From positions 1 through 64,000 of the forward strand of contig NZ_CAFK01000293.1 in NCBI RefSeq assembly GCF_000239815.1: a stretch of 64,000 bases of DNA, given 5' to 3'. Under the pieces are notes generated by a model, which worked only from the letters and a program-made list of their open reading frames with translations, was not told the origin of the DNA and searched no databases. Both the position numbers and the translations under genes were made by a program. Source of the DNA: Bradyrhizobium sp. STM 3843 (GTDB lineage: Bacteria; Pseudomonadota; Alphaproteobacteria; Rhizobiales; Xanthobacteraceae). Each line of letters begins with the position of its first letter. Within the stretch, counting starts at the first letter, position 1. Shown here piece after piece: positions 43,880-52,005 of the stretch.

Positions 43880-46800
43880 ATGGAGCGCCTCGGCAGCGCG
43901 CAGTTTCCACGAGAGGCGACTCTCTATGTCGCGCTATGCCTTGCTTTTACCGGCGGCTATATCGACGCCTACACCTGGATCGTCCATCGCGTCTTCGCCA
44001 ATGCGCAGACGGCCAATCTCATCTTCCTATGGATCTACGTCATTGCGGGAGAGTGGCTGAAGGCACTGCACTACGTGCCGCCGCTGCTGGCGTTCATGCT
44101 GGGCGTCATCATGGCGTCCTATCTTCGCAATGCGGCTGGGCCAAAGTCGCCGCGGATCAGCATCCTTTGTGAAATCGTGTTCCTCTTCGTCATCGCGATT
44201 TTGCACAATCGTCTGACGGAGCTCGCCGGTACTTGGGGAATCTCCTTTGTTGCTGCAATGCAGACTGCGAGCTTCCCGCGGGTCGAAAACTGGAGTTACA
44301 GCTCGGTGATGGCGACGAGCAATTTTCGTCAGGCCATCGAGGGAGTTTTTGCCGGATTGGCCGGCGGCAGGCGAGAACCTGACAAGTTTCGCCGCGCGCA
44401 AGTCTTCGGTGCGCTGTGCGTCGCATTCGGGGCCGGGGCCGCACTCGGCGCGCTCGTGACGGAGATGGCGCGCACCATCAGTCTCATTATTCCTGTGGCG
44501 ACGCTGACGATCGTTCTGCTGCTTTGCGAATGGAGTAATTGGAACGCCGTGATGAACCCTCGCCGAGACGATCGGAGGCTTGATTTAAATCAAGCCTCCG
44601 ATGAGCCGCAGGTCCCTCACTCGCAATCAAACACAATCAGTATTGGGGAGAGGCCCATGCAGGAGCAGCACGCGGAGCGACGGATCGATCAGTTCTTCTC
44701 AGGCCCTGGCGCGCGGGCGGATGATTGGCGCGAATTGGTCAATGCGGCGCGGGCATGGAAGGACGGCACGCAGGATCGGGCTCGCTTTGAAGGGCTTCTC
44801 GCCGATATCGCGGCAACGGAAGAATTTCATGCTTATCCCGGCAGCCGGTTGATGAACGAGCTCAGGGAGCGCGCAGCGTCTGGCGATGCGGCGGGGACGC
44901 TTGCGCTGGTCATGCGATTGACCCAGGCGTTGCAGACCCGCTCGTTCCGACAGCACACCAGTGACTGGGATGTGCACGGCGAGAGCGAGGGTGAAATTCC
45001 AGACCTGCTGCCGCCGGCATTGGGCCATACGGGCGCACGCCGACCATATTTCGAGGTGCTCATCGTCACCGGTGTTCCGAGCACAAGCTGGGCGGGGCTT
45101 GCCGCCGAGTGGCGCAGGCTGAGGCGACCGGTGGATTCGTTCATCTACGAACCCGTGTTCGTTGGCAGCGCCGAAGATGCATTCTGTGCGGCCATGCTCA
45201 ATCCAGATCTGGCGGCCGTCATCATCAATGAAGGTTTCCAATACCGCTCGCGACACAACGCGCCGGTGTTGCGTGAGCTCACGGCGTCGATCCAGAGCAA
45301 AGAAACAGACTCGCCGTTGATGTTGGCGCAAACGCTCAAGCGCGTGCGCCCGGAGCTCGATTTATATCTCATGTCCAATCAGCGGGTCGAGGAGCTGGCA
45401 GGCCGTCCCGAAACCAGCGTGTTGCGTCGCATCTTCTACTCGGTCGAAGAGTTGCTTGAACTGCATCTCTCCGTGCTCGAAGGGGTTCAGGATCGTTACG
45501 AAACACCGTTCTTCGACAATCTCAAGAAATACGCGCAACGCCCGATCGGTACCTTCCACGCGCTGCCGATTGCGCGCGGAAAATCCGTGTTCAAGTCGGA
45601 CTGGATCCGCGACATGGGCGAGTTCTATGGTCCGAACCTGTTCCTGGCTGAGAGCAGCGCCACGACAGGCGGCCTCGACAGCCTGCTCGAGCCGACCGGC
45701 AATATCAAAAGAGCGCAGGAGAAGGCGGCGCGCGCATTCGGAGCCGACCAGGTCTTCTTCGTCACCAATGGAACGTCGACCTCGAACAAGATGGCCGTGC
45801 AGGCGCTGTTGGCGCAGGGCGACATCGCGATTGTCGACCGCAACTGCCACAAGTCTCACCATTACGGCATGGTGCTTGCCGGCGCGCAGCCGCTTTATGT
45901 CGAAGCGTTCCCGATGACGGAATATTCGATGTACGGCGCAGTGCCGTTGCGGACCATCAAGCAGGCTTTGCTGAACCTGCGCGCCGAAGGCCGGCTGGAC
46001 CGCGTCAAGATGGTTGACCTGACCAACTGCACGTTCGATGGCCACATCTACAACACGCGTCGCGTGATGGAGGAATGTCTCGCGATCAAGCCTGATCTGA
46101 TCTTCCTGTGGGATGAGGCTTGGTTCGGCTTCGCACGCTTCTCGCCGTTCCTGCGGCCGCGTACGGCGATGGGCGCTGCGAACGACATCGAAGCCTGGAT
46201 GCGCGAGCCGGGCTCAGCCCAGGCCTACGACAAACAGCGCGCCGAGCTTGGCGAGAATCCGTCCGCCGAGGTGCTGCTAAAGACCCGGTTGATCCCGGAT
46301 CCGCGAAAGATCCGGCTCCGCGTCTACCAGACCAACTCGACCCATAAGTCGATGTCGGCGATCAGACAGGGATCGATGCTGTTCGTCAAAGACGTCGAAT
46401 TCCACACGGTCGAAGCCCAATTCCGCGAAGCCGTGTTCACGCACGCATCCACCAGTCCCAACCAGCAGCTGATTGCGAGTCTCGATGTCGCGCGCCGGCA
46501 GATGGAGCTCGAGGGCTATGGGCTCGTTGCCAACGCCATCGAGATTGCGTTCGCGATCCGCAAGGCGGTGGCGGCCAATCCGCTGATATCGAAATATTTC
46601 AGTGTCCTCGGTGCCGATAAGATGGTGCCGGCCGAGTTCCGGGGAAGCGGCTTCACTGATTTCCTGGCCGATGGCGTCAATTGGGGCCAAGTGCTCCGAA
46701 GTCTGCACGACGACGAATTCTGCCTGGATCCGACGCGAATAACGCTGGTCTGCGGCACGGCCGCTTACGACGGAACGCAGTTCAAGGGCCTGCTGGCGAG

Positions 46801-47410
46801 CCGCTACGGCATCCAAGTCAACAAGACGTCGCGCAATTCAGTGCTGCTGCAGTCCAATATCAACAATACCCGCAGCGACGTTGCGCATCTGATCCGGGTG
46901 CTGGCCGAGATCGCCGGCGAGATCGAGCATGATCTCAGCCAGGGTGGCGTCAACGCGGTGAAGGCGTTCGATGCGCGGGTGAGAAGCCTGATGACCGACG
47001 TACCGGATTTGCCAAACTTCTCGCGCTTCCATGACAGCTTCCGCGCCGATGCCGGGGAGAAGACCAACGAGGGCGACATTCGCAGCGGCTTCTATAGTGC
47101 CTATGACGCCGCCGGCTGTGAATATATTCGCCTCGCCGATGCCGAGATCGATCGGCGGCTCAGGAACGGGCCAGAGCTGGTGTCGGCCAATTTTGTCATT
47201 CCGTATCCGCCGGGATTCCCGATCATGGTGCCGGGGCAGGTGATCACACAGGAAGCCATCGACTTCATGCGTAAGCTCGATGTGAAGGAGATCCACGGTT
47301 ACAACGCGGTCCAAGGTCTGAAGCTGGTCCGTCCGGAAGCGCTGGCAAGGTTGGGCGAACGTCGCCGGCCGCCGGCTCCGCGATTGCGGCCAGCCGATGC
47401 GGCTGAGTAA
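43880..47410 (+). CDS. DUF1275 (YoaK-like) membrane domain reading in frame into the decarboxylase
   Basis: From ATG 43880 the first 230 residues are a DUF1275/YoaK-type membrane protein (YVALCLAFTGGYIDAYTWI, FANAQTANLIFLW, then further helices). No stop codon follows: the frame continues through a polar stretch (VMNPRRDDRRLDLNQASDEP, positions about 44547-44606) into the decarboxylase at 44657, giving a 1176-residue fusion if read through. A FixK palindrome and a ribosome-binding site lie inside this linker, so separate genes that lost a stop by one substitution are more likely than a functional fusion. GGGAG precedes the ATG. Confidence 0.6.
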   Translation: MERLGSAQFPREATLYVALCLAFTGGYIDAYTWIVHRVFANAQTANLIFLWIYVIAGEWLKALHYVPPLLAFMLGVIMASYLRNAAGPKSPRISILCEIVFLFVIAILHNRLTELAGTWGISFVAAMQTASFPRVENWSYSSVMATSNFRQAIEGVFAGLAGGRREPDKFRRAQVFGALCVAFGAGAALGALVTEMARTISLIIPVATLTIVLLLCEWSNWNAVMNPRRDDRRLDLNQASDEPQVPHSQSNTISIGERPMQEQHAERRIDQFFSGPGARADDWRELVNAARAWKDGTQDRARFEGLLADIAATEEFHAYPGSRLMNELRERAASGDAAGTLALVMRLTQALQTRSFRQHTSDWDVHGESEGEIPDLLPPALGHTGARRPYFEVLIVTGVPSTSWAGLAAEWRRLRRPVDSFIYEPVFVGSAEDAFCAAMLNPDLAAVIINEGFQYRSRHNAPVLRELTASIQSKETDSPLMLAQTLKRVRPELDLYLMSNQRVEELAGRPETSVLRRIFYSVEELLELHLSVLEGVQDRYETPFFDNLKKYAQRPIGTFHALPIARGKSVFKSDWIRDMGEFYGPNLFLAESSATTGGLDSLLEPTGNIKRAQEKAARAFGADQVFFVTNGTSTSNKMAVQALLAQGDIAIVDRNCHKSHHYGMVLAGAQPLYVEAFPMTEYSMYGAVPLRTIKQALLNLRAEGRLDRVKMVDLTNCTFDGHIYNTRRVMEECLAIKPDLIFLWDEAWFGFARFSPFLRPRTAMGAANDIEAWMREPGSAQAYDKQRAELGENPSAEVLLKTRLIPDPRKIRLRVYQTNSTHKSMSAIRQGSMLFVKDVEFHTVEAQFREAVFTHASTSPNQQLIASLDVARRQMELEGYGLVANAIEIAFAIRKAVAANPLISKYFSVLGADKMVPAEFRGSGFTDFLADGVNWGQVLRSLHDDEFCLDPTRITLVCGTAAYDGTQFKGLLASRYGIQVNKTSRNSVLLQSNINNTRSDVAHLIRVLAEIAGEIEHDLSQGGVNAVKAFDARVRSLMTDVPDLPNFSRFHDSFRADAGEKTNEGDIRSGFYSAYDAAGCEYIRLADAEIDRRLRNGPELVSANFVIPYPPGFPIMVPGQVITQEAIDFMRKLDVKEIHGYNAVQGLKLVRPEALARLGERRRPPAPRLRPADAAE
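44573..44600. promoter_or_regulatory. 28-bp perfect inverted repeat containing FixK/FNR box TTGATTTAAATCAA
   Basis: The box itself is 44580-44593. Flanking CGGAGGC and GCCTCCG extend the symmetry to 28 bp without a mismatch. It lies 63 bp upstream of the decarboxylase ATG at 44657, within an open reading frame from the DUF1275-type gene. As RNA it could also form a hairpin between the two coding parts. Confidence 0.85.
44657..47410 (+). CDS. Orn/Lys/Arg-type PLP decarboxylase
   Basis: About 917 residues. It has an N-terminal wing (receiver-like) domain, as in inducible amino-acid decarboxylases, then a fold type I PLP core: TNGTSTSNKMAVQALL, DRNCHKSHHYG, FLWDEAWFG (Asp binding the PLP nitrogen) and THKSMSAIRQG with Schiff-base Lys564. 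The C-terminal domain includes NFVIPYPPGFPIMVPGQ. Family members decarboxylate lysine, arginine or ornithine, consuming a proton. GGGGAG precedes ATG 44657. It is followed 11 bp later by an AspT exchanger, so import of substrate and export of product is likely. Substrate not determinable here. Confidence 0.86.
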   Translation: MQEQHAERRIDQFFSGPGARADDWRELVNAARAWKDGTQDRARFEGLLADIAATEEFHAYPGSRLMNELRERAASGDAAGTLALVMRLTQALQTRSFRQHTSDWDVHGESEGEIPDLLPPALGHTGARRPYFEVLIVTGVPSTSWAGLAAEWRRLRRPVDSFIYEPVFVGSAEDAFCAAMLNPDLAAVIINEGFQYRSRHNAPVLRELTASIQSKETDSPLMLAQTLKRVRPELDLYLMSNQRVEELAGRPETSVLRRIFYSVEELLELHLSVLEGVQDRYETPFFDNLKKYAQRPIGTFHALPIARGKSVFKSDWIRDMGEFYGPNLFLAESSATTGGLDSLLEPTGNIKRAQEKAARAFGADQVFFVTNGTSTSNKMAVQALLAQGDIAIVDRNCHKSHHYGMVLAGAQPLYVEAFPMTEYSMYGAVPLRTIKQALLNLRAEGRLDRVKMVDLTNCTFDGHIYNTRRVMEECLAIKPDLIFLWDEAWFGFARFSPFLRPRTAMGAANDIEAWMREPGSAQAYDKQRAELGENPSAEVLLKTRLIPDPRKIRLRVYQTNSTHKSMSAIRQGSMLFVKDVEFHTVEAQFREAVFTHASTSPNQQLIASLDVARRQMELEGYGLVANAIEIAFAIRKAVAANPLISKYFSVLGADKMVPAEFRGSGFTDFLADGVNWGQVLRSLHDDEFCLDPTRITLVCGTAAYDGTQFKGLLASRYGIQVNKTSRNSVLLQSNINNTRSDVAHLIRVLAEIAGEIEHDLSQGGVNAVKAFDARVRSLMTDVPDLPNFSRFHDSFRADAGEKTNEGDIRSGFYSAYDAAGCEYIRLADAEIDRRLRNGPELVSANFVIPYPPGFPIMVPGQVITQEAIDFMRKLDVKEIHGYNAVQGLKLVRPEALARLGERRRPPAPRLRPADAAE

Positions 47411-47421
47411 GGGAGAGGGCG

Positions 47422-49122
47422 ATGCAGGGCTTTTTCTCGTTCCTCCAGCAGAATCCGTATCTGCTGCTGTTCTTTGTCGTCGGTCTTGCCGTCTGGATCG
47501 GCCGCGCAAGCATCAAGGGTTACGGCCTCGGCATGGTGGCCGGGGCGATCGTCGTGGGAGCCGCCATCTCGGTGACGGCATCGTTGTATGGCGTGAAGCT
47601 CGAGCTGAACAACTTCGTCAAGAGCCTCTTCTATTATCTCTTCATGTACGGGGTCGGGTTACGTGTCGGACCGAGCTTCATCAACAGCCTCAAAGGTGAT
47701 GGGCTGAAGTTCACCGTGCTTGCGGTGGTCTCGAGCGTGCTCGGCCTTGCGCTGGTAGTCACCGGAGCCAAGCTGTTCAACCTGCCGACTGGTGCTGCAG
47801 GCGGCATGCTTGCGGGTTCGCAGACCATGTCGGCCGCGATCGGCTCGGCCGAACAGGCTGTTACGTCGGGCGTGGTGAGGCTGGCGCCCGGCGCCAAGCC
47901 GGAAGATGCCGTTGGTATGATCGCGCTCTCCTACGGGATCACCTATATCTGGGGAACGGTCGGCATCATCCTGATCTGTAAATACTTGCCGCGGTGGTGG
48001 GGCGTGGACGCGAAAGCGGCTGCCAAGGCCTATGAAGCGGAGTTCGGCGTCTCCAATGTCGAAGGTGGCGGCCTGACAGGGTACCGTCCGTTTGGCGTGC
48101 GCGCCTATCGGTTGGAAAATCCCAAGCAAGTGGGTCGAAGCATCGCGCAGTTTCGGCAGAGCAACCCGGAATACCGGATACTCAATGTCCTGCGCGGCGA
48201 TGAGCTGCTCGGCGCCGGGGCCGATCTCGTCCTGCGGAATGGTGACGTTATCGCGCTCGGCGGATCGATCGGGGCGTTGACCGACAAGATGGGACTGATC
48301 GGCCCGGAAGTCGCCGAGCAGAAGGCCCTGACAGTTCCCCTCGACCAGGCTGAAATTCTGGTGACGAACAAGAAACAGGTCGGCAAGACGCTCGAAAGCT
48401 TCCGCGATCTGGCGCTGGCGGGGCAGCTTCAGATTGTGCGCTATGAGCGGGGCGGCGTGCCGTATCCCGCAGGACTGAAGACGCAGCTGCAGCGGATGGA
48501 CATCATCTCGGTGGTCGGCCTCAAATCGGCCGTCAACGAGCTCGCGGACATGTGGGGCCGAATAGCCCGGACCAATACCTCGACGGACCTGTTGACGTTG
48601 TCCGCAGGCATGATCCTGGGACTCCTGATCGGGATGGTGCAATTCCCGGCGTTCGGCGCCTCGATCGGCCTCGGCAATGCCGGCGGGCTCCTGCTATCAG
48701 GCGTGATCGTGTCGTCGGTCGTTTCGCGCCTGCGCTTCTTCGGCAACACCCCAAACGCGGCTCGAAACGTGCTCGAGGATCTTGGGCTGGTCGTGTTCGT
48801 TGCGATTGTCGGCGTCAACGCCGGCGCAGGCCTTCTGGCTCAGCTCACGGGCGCGGTGGCTTTGAAGATCTTTATCGTCGGATTCATCGCCTGCACCATT
48901 CCGCCTTTCATCGTCTGGGCGATCGGATATCACGGATTCAAGATCAATCCGGCGGTCCTGATGGGCGGCGTTGCCGGCGCACGATCGCATTCCGGCCCGT
49001 GCCGGGAAGCGGCCGTCGAGATCCAGAGCAGCGTCCCGTGGATCGGCTTTCCGGTCGGCTACGCGGTCTCCGGAATCCTTCTCACCGTATTCGGCTATTT
49101 CGCGATGCTCCTGGCGCAATAG
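47422..49122 (+). CDS. AspT-family aspartate:alanine-type exchanger
   Basis: A 566-residue antiporter: N-terminal helices, two TrkA-C domains (about 205-375) and a second helical repeat. Pore-element motifs GGMLAGSQTMSAAIGSAEQ and GGVAGARSHSGPC occupy equivalent positions in the repeats. Closer in pattern to canonical AspT than the copy at 42048. It directly follows the decarboxylase gene and probably shares its transcript. A decarboxylase/exchanger pair converts substrate uptake plus decarboxylation into a proton gradient in lactic acid bacteria; the same may apply here. Confidence 0.85.
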   Translation: MQGFFSFLQQNPYLLLFFVVGLAVWIGRASIKGYGLGMVAGAIVVGAAISVTASLYGVKLELNNFVKSLFYYLFMYGVGLRVGPSFINSLKGDGLKFTVLAVVSSVLGLALVVTGAKLFNLPTGAAGGMLAGSQTMSAAIGSAEQAVTSGVVRLAPGAKPEDAVGMIALSYGITYIWGTVGIILICKYLPRWWGVDAKAAAKAYEAEFGVSNVEGGGLTGYRPFGVRAYRLENPKQVGRSIAQFRQSNPEYRILNVLRGDELLGAGADLVLRNGDVIALGGSIGALTDKMGLIGPEVAEQKALTVPLDQAEILVTNKKQVGKTLESFRDLALAGQLQIVRYERGGVPYPAGLKTQLQRMDIISVVGLKSAVNELADMWGRIARTNTSTDLLTLSAGMILGLLIGMVQFPAFGASIGLGNAGGLLLSGVIVSSVVSRLRFFGNTPNAARNVLEDLGLVVFVAIVGVNAGAGLLAQLTGAVALKIFIVGFIACTIPPFIVWAIGYHGFKINPAVLMGGVAGARSHSGPCREAAVEIQSSVPWIGFPVGYAVSGILLTVFGYFAMLLAQ

Positions 49123-49172
49123 GGAAACGCAGCAACCGGGGCGCGGCGGCGGCCCGGCTCGCAGAGGTCTTC

Positions 49173-49628
49173 ATGGAACAGGTAAGAAGTTTACTGATTG
49201 CGCTCGTTGCCCCTATGATGCTCGTGATTTCCCCAACGATGTCGCAGGCGGTCACGGGCCAGGTCTCCGTGACCGTCGCGAAAGCCGGGTTTCTGATCGG
49301 CGCCGGTGGTGGCCGTGGCGTCCTGACGTTTCGTCACCGCGACTATCCGTTCACCGTGCAGGGGCTCAGCGTCGGGCTGACCGCCGGTGCGTCGCTCAAC
49401 AAATATGTCGGCAGGGCTGCCTACATCAACGAGCTGAGTGATTTTCCGGGGACCTACACGGTGATTGGCGCTGGAGGCGCGGTCGGAGCAGGAGTTGCCG
49501 TTGTACAGCTCAAGAATCCCAAAGGCGTGATCATTACCCTGCAGGGCCCAAAGGGTGGGCTCGAAGTCTCCGCCAACATCACAAAAGTCGTCATCACGCT
49601 CGACGAGTCCCGATCGTCACCGAACTAA
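49173..49628 (+). CDS. Exported small glycine-rich protein, paralogue 1
   Basis: A 151-residue protein. The signal peptide ends near MSQAVTG; the mature domain has AGFLIGAGGGRGVLTFRHRDYPFTV and YTVIGAGGAVGAGVAVVQL. It is clearly homologous to the next gene, with the same order of motifs, so this is a tandem duplication. Beta-rich and glycine-rich, perhaps a small periplasmic or outer-membrane-associated fold. I do not know the family. About 50 bp after the exchanger gene, so probably the same transcript. Confidence 0.7.
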   Translation: MEQVRSLLIALVAPMMLVISPTMSQAVTGQVSVTVAKAGFLIGAGGGRGVLTFRHRDYPFTVQGLSVGLTAGASLNKYVGRAAYINELSDFPGTYTVIGAGGAVGAGVAVVQLKNPKGVIITLQGPKGGLEVSANITKVVITLDESRSSPN

Positions 49629-49666
49629 CACCGCCATTAAACTTACAACATCATCGGAGGGTTACC

Positions 49667-50098
49667 ATGGTCTTGCGTCGTGTTCAGATTGTGTTCGCTG
49701 CGTTAGCTGTCTTGTTTGCATCGGCCGCGCCGTCGCGAGCGGAAACCGGCGCCGTCAGCGTCGTGTTCACGAAGGGCGGCTTCATCGTTGGTGTCGGTGG
49801 AGGCGAGGGTGTATTGCACTTCCGCGGCCGCAATTATCCGTTCACGGTGTCGGGCATGAGCGTGGGCTTCACGATCGGTGCGTCGACCACCAAGCTCGTG
49901 GGCCGGGCATTCAATCTGCGTAGTCCTGGGGATATCCAGGGAAGTTATGCCGTGATCGGCGCGGGCGGCGCGTTGGCGGCGGGCGCCGGCGGAGTGCAGC
50001 TCCAGAATGAAAGGGGTGTCATTCTTCAGCTGAGCGGTCCCAAGGTCGGGGCGGAGGTGTCGGCGGCAGTCGGTGGGGTCACGATCGCGCTTCGATGA
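49667..50098 (+). CDS. Exported small glycine-rich protein, paralogue 2
   Basis: A 143-residue protein with signal peptide (FAALAVLFASAAPSRA). The mature part GGFIVGVGGGEGVLHFRGRNYPFTV and YAVIGAGGALAAGAGGVQL aligns with paralogue 1. GGAGGG precedes the ATG. Function unknown; location downstream of the decarboxylase/exchanger suggests an envelope role in the same condition. Confidence 0.7.
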   Translation: MVLRRVQIVFAALAVLFASAAPSRAETGAVSVVFTKGGFIVGVGGGEGVLHFRGRNYPFTVSGMSVGFTIGASTTKLVGRAFNLRSPGDIQGSYAVIGAGGALAAGAGGVQLQNERGVILQLSGPKVGAEVSAAVGGVTIALR

Positions 50099-50107
50099 AG
50101 CGCGATC
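50083..50107. terminator. Hairpin spanning the stop codon of the second paralogue
   Basis: GATCGCGCTTC, loop GAT, GAAGCGCGATC: a perfect 11-bp stem whose loop/right arm contains the TGA of the plus gene. It lies 16 bp before the stop of the convergent ppk2, so it may terminate transcription from either side. No T-run. Confidence 0.5.
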
Positions 50108-50122
50108 ACTTCTGTTCCGATC

Positions 50123-50929
50123 TCAGTATCGATCGGGGACAAGGTCTATTCCCCGCAGACTGGCTTGATCGTCATAGCGGCGCTTGCCGGATCGTGCCGG
50201 CAGGCGCACCTTCTTTTTGCCGAGCTTTCGGAAGGGTATCGCCTCCAACAAATAGGCGATGCAGTTCAGGCGCGCGCGCCGCTTGTCGTCGGATCTGACG
50301 ATGCGCCATGGCGCGTGCTCGGAATTTGTCGCCTCGAACATCAGGTCGCGAGCGCGTGAATAGTCGTACCAGCGACGATAGGATTCGATGTCCATCGGGC
50401 TCAATTTCCACTGTCGCAAGGGGTCGTCGATCCGCGCTCTGAACCTTAGCTCCTGCTCGGCCATGCCGACTTCGAGCCAGAGCTTGACCAGGATGACGCC
50501 GGCTTCGATGATGTATTGCTCGATCTGCGGACAGAGCGTCAGAAACCGCTGGTGCTCGTCCTTGGAGCAGTAACCCATCACATACTCGACCCCGGCGCGA
50601 TTGTACCAGCTGCGATCGAAGATCACCACTTCACCGGCGGCAGGGAAATGCTGGATGTAGCGCTGCATGAACAGTTGCGAGCGCTCCCGATCGGATGGCG
50701 CTGGCAGGGCGATGACGCGAAACACGCGCGGGCTGACCTTCTCTGTGATCGCCTTGATCGTGCCGCCCTTGCCGGCGGCGTCCCGGCCTTCGAATACGAC
50801 GATCACGCGGAGCTGCTTCTCCTTGACCCATGACTGCAGGTGGCAAAGCTCGACCTGGAGCTTGCGCAGCTCCTGTTCGTAAGCCTTTCGCTTCATCTTC
50901 GGCATGGTCGCGACGGGCTGCTGGCGCAC
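50123..50929 (-). CDS. ppk2: Polyphosphate kinase 2
   Basis: A 268-residue PPK2 (class I-like, single domain). Walker A is G48-RDAAGKGG-56, the lid region includes PAPSDRERSQLFMQRY, and Walker B is VIFDRSWYNRAGVE. It transfers phosphate between polyphosphate and nucleoside di- or monophosphates, so it can regenerate ATP or GTP from polyphosphate. The ATG abuts the stop of the upstream orphan gene (translational coupling) behind a FixK box, fitting an energy reserve used when respiration stops. Confidence 0.9.
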   Translation of the reverse strand: MRQQPVATMPKMKRKAYEQELRKLQVELCHLQSWVKEKQLRVIVVFEGRDAAGKGGTIKAITEKVSPRVFRVIALPAPSDRERSQLFMQRYIQHFPAAGEVVIFDRSWYNRAGVEYVMGYCSKDEHQRFLTLCPQIEQYIIEAGVILVKLWLEVGMAEQELRFRARIDDPLRQWKLSPMDIESYRRWYDYSRARDLMFEATNSEHAPWRIVRSDDKRRARLNCIAYLLEAIPFRKLGKKKVRLPARSGKRRYDDQASLRGIDLVPDRY

Positions 50930-51385
50930 TCATTCACCCCAATGGATGGTTACGCCGATATCGCCCGGCAAGCCTCCTGGGAAATCGATGACCTGGTAGC
51001 TGATGCGATAGCCGCGCGGCTTGAGATAGTCGTTCCAGAGCTGAAAAATCTCCTTCGGGATGCCGGTCAATGTCTTTTCCCAACCCGGTTCCATCTGGTT
51101 GATGGCGCGGCCGCGGTCGGTGCAGAGCACATTCGGAAACCGGTAGACCTGGACTTCGGTCAGGCCGTTGCGGACGGCGCGCTGTATCACGCTGGACGCA
51201 AGCTTGACCTTTTCGTCTTCCGAGAGGCCGGATGGCTTGCCGAGCTTCTCGAGTAATGCGCGCTTCTCGGCCTCTGCCGCCGCTGCCGTGCGCGCATATT
51301 GATCGGCTTTTTCCGCTTCCTTTAACGCGGCCTGGCGCTGGATTTCCTTCGCTGTCGGCAACAGGCTGTCAATATTTTCGGGCAT
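50930..51385 (-). CDS. Orphan protein coupled to ppk2
   Basis: A 151-residue soluble protein. The first 65 residues are a charged Ala/Glu/Lys coiled coil. The rest is a compact domain (SSVIQRAVRNGLTEVQVYRF, LTGIPKEIFQLWNDYLKPRGYRISYQV). AGGAGATC precedes the ATG. Its stop abuts the ppk2 start. Family not recognised; the pairing suggests a polyphosphate-related partner, which is inference. Confidence 0.7.
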   Translation of the reverse strand: MPENIDSLLPTAKEIQRQAALKEAEKADQYARTAAAAEAEKRALLEKLGKPSGLSEDEKVKLASSVIQRAVRNGLTEVQVYRFPNVLCTDRGRAINQMEPGWEKTLTGIPKEIFQLWNDYLKPRGYRISYQVIDFPGGLPGDIGVTIHWGE

Positions 51386-51457
51386 GGCTCGATCTCCTAA
51401 AGGATCCGTCCAAGAGTGCGGTAGCGCCAAAGGCTGGGGGATTTGGCTCAGTGACCT

Positions 51458-51471
51458 TTGATCCAGATCAA
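51458..51471. promoter_or_regulatory. FixK/FNR box TTGATCCAGATCAA
   Basis: Palindrome in the divergent region, 73 bp from the orphan-ppk2 operon (minus) and 61 bp from the HlyD-partner operon (plus). Identical to the box at 43791. Confidence 0.85.
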
Positions 51472-51531
51472 GCGAGCCAGCAGCATGGCGGCCAGATTTA
51501 GTCGGGGCGTGCTTGCGCAAGGGAGCATCAA

Positions 51532-52005
51532 TTGACCGATCAGCTGCATCCGATGACCCCGCACCACCTTCCGTTCTATATCGCCAGGCCCGGCGAGACG
51601 GACGTCTTGATGATCGTCATGGGCGTGTTCCTTGTCGCAGCAGTGCTCTGCGTGGGAAACCTCTATCTTAAACTCCACTCGCTCCCGGAGCGAATGGCGC
51701 ATAAATCGCAAAAACTGCAGTTCGAGATCGTCGCGGTGCTCGGACTGTTGGCTCTCTTTACCCACATCCATCTGTTCTGGATCGCCGCTCTGCTGCTTGC
51801 CCTCGTCGATCTGCCGGATTTCGGAACGCCGTTGCGCAATATCGCGGGCTCGGTGGAGAGGATCGCGGATTCCGCTGACAGTCCCCCTCGATCAAACGAG
51901 CCTGAGAGCGGCGAGCTCGAAGAGGTATCGACCCGGGCGGATCGGGGCAAGCCGGAAGTGGAGCCTCAGAAGGGGGCGAAACAGGGAGCGCACAGTCATG
52001 CTTGA
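51532..52005 (+). CDS. Small inner-membrane protein, HlyD partner
   Basis: A 157-residue protein with two or three helices (VLMIVMGVFLVAAVLCVGNLYL and EIVAVLGLLALFTHIHLFWIAALLLALVD) and a charged C-terminal tail. TTG start after GGGAG. Its stop overlaps the HlyD-type gene by 8 bp. Small membrane proteins of this kind (for example YiaW/DUF3302) accompany YiaV-type HlyD proteins; the likeness is in arrangement more than clear sequence identity. Confidence 0.65.
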   Translation: MTDQLHPMTPHHLPFYIARPGETDVLMIVMGVFLVAAVLCVGNLYLKLHSLPERMAHKSQKLQFEIVAVLGLLALFTHIHLFWIAALLLALVDLPDFGTPLRNIAGSVERIADSADSPPRSNEPESGELEEVSTRADRGKPEVEPQKGAKQGAHSHA

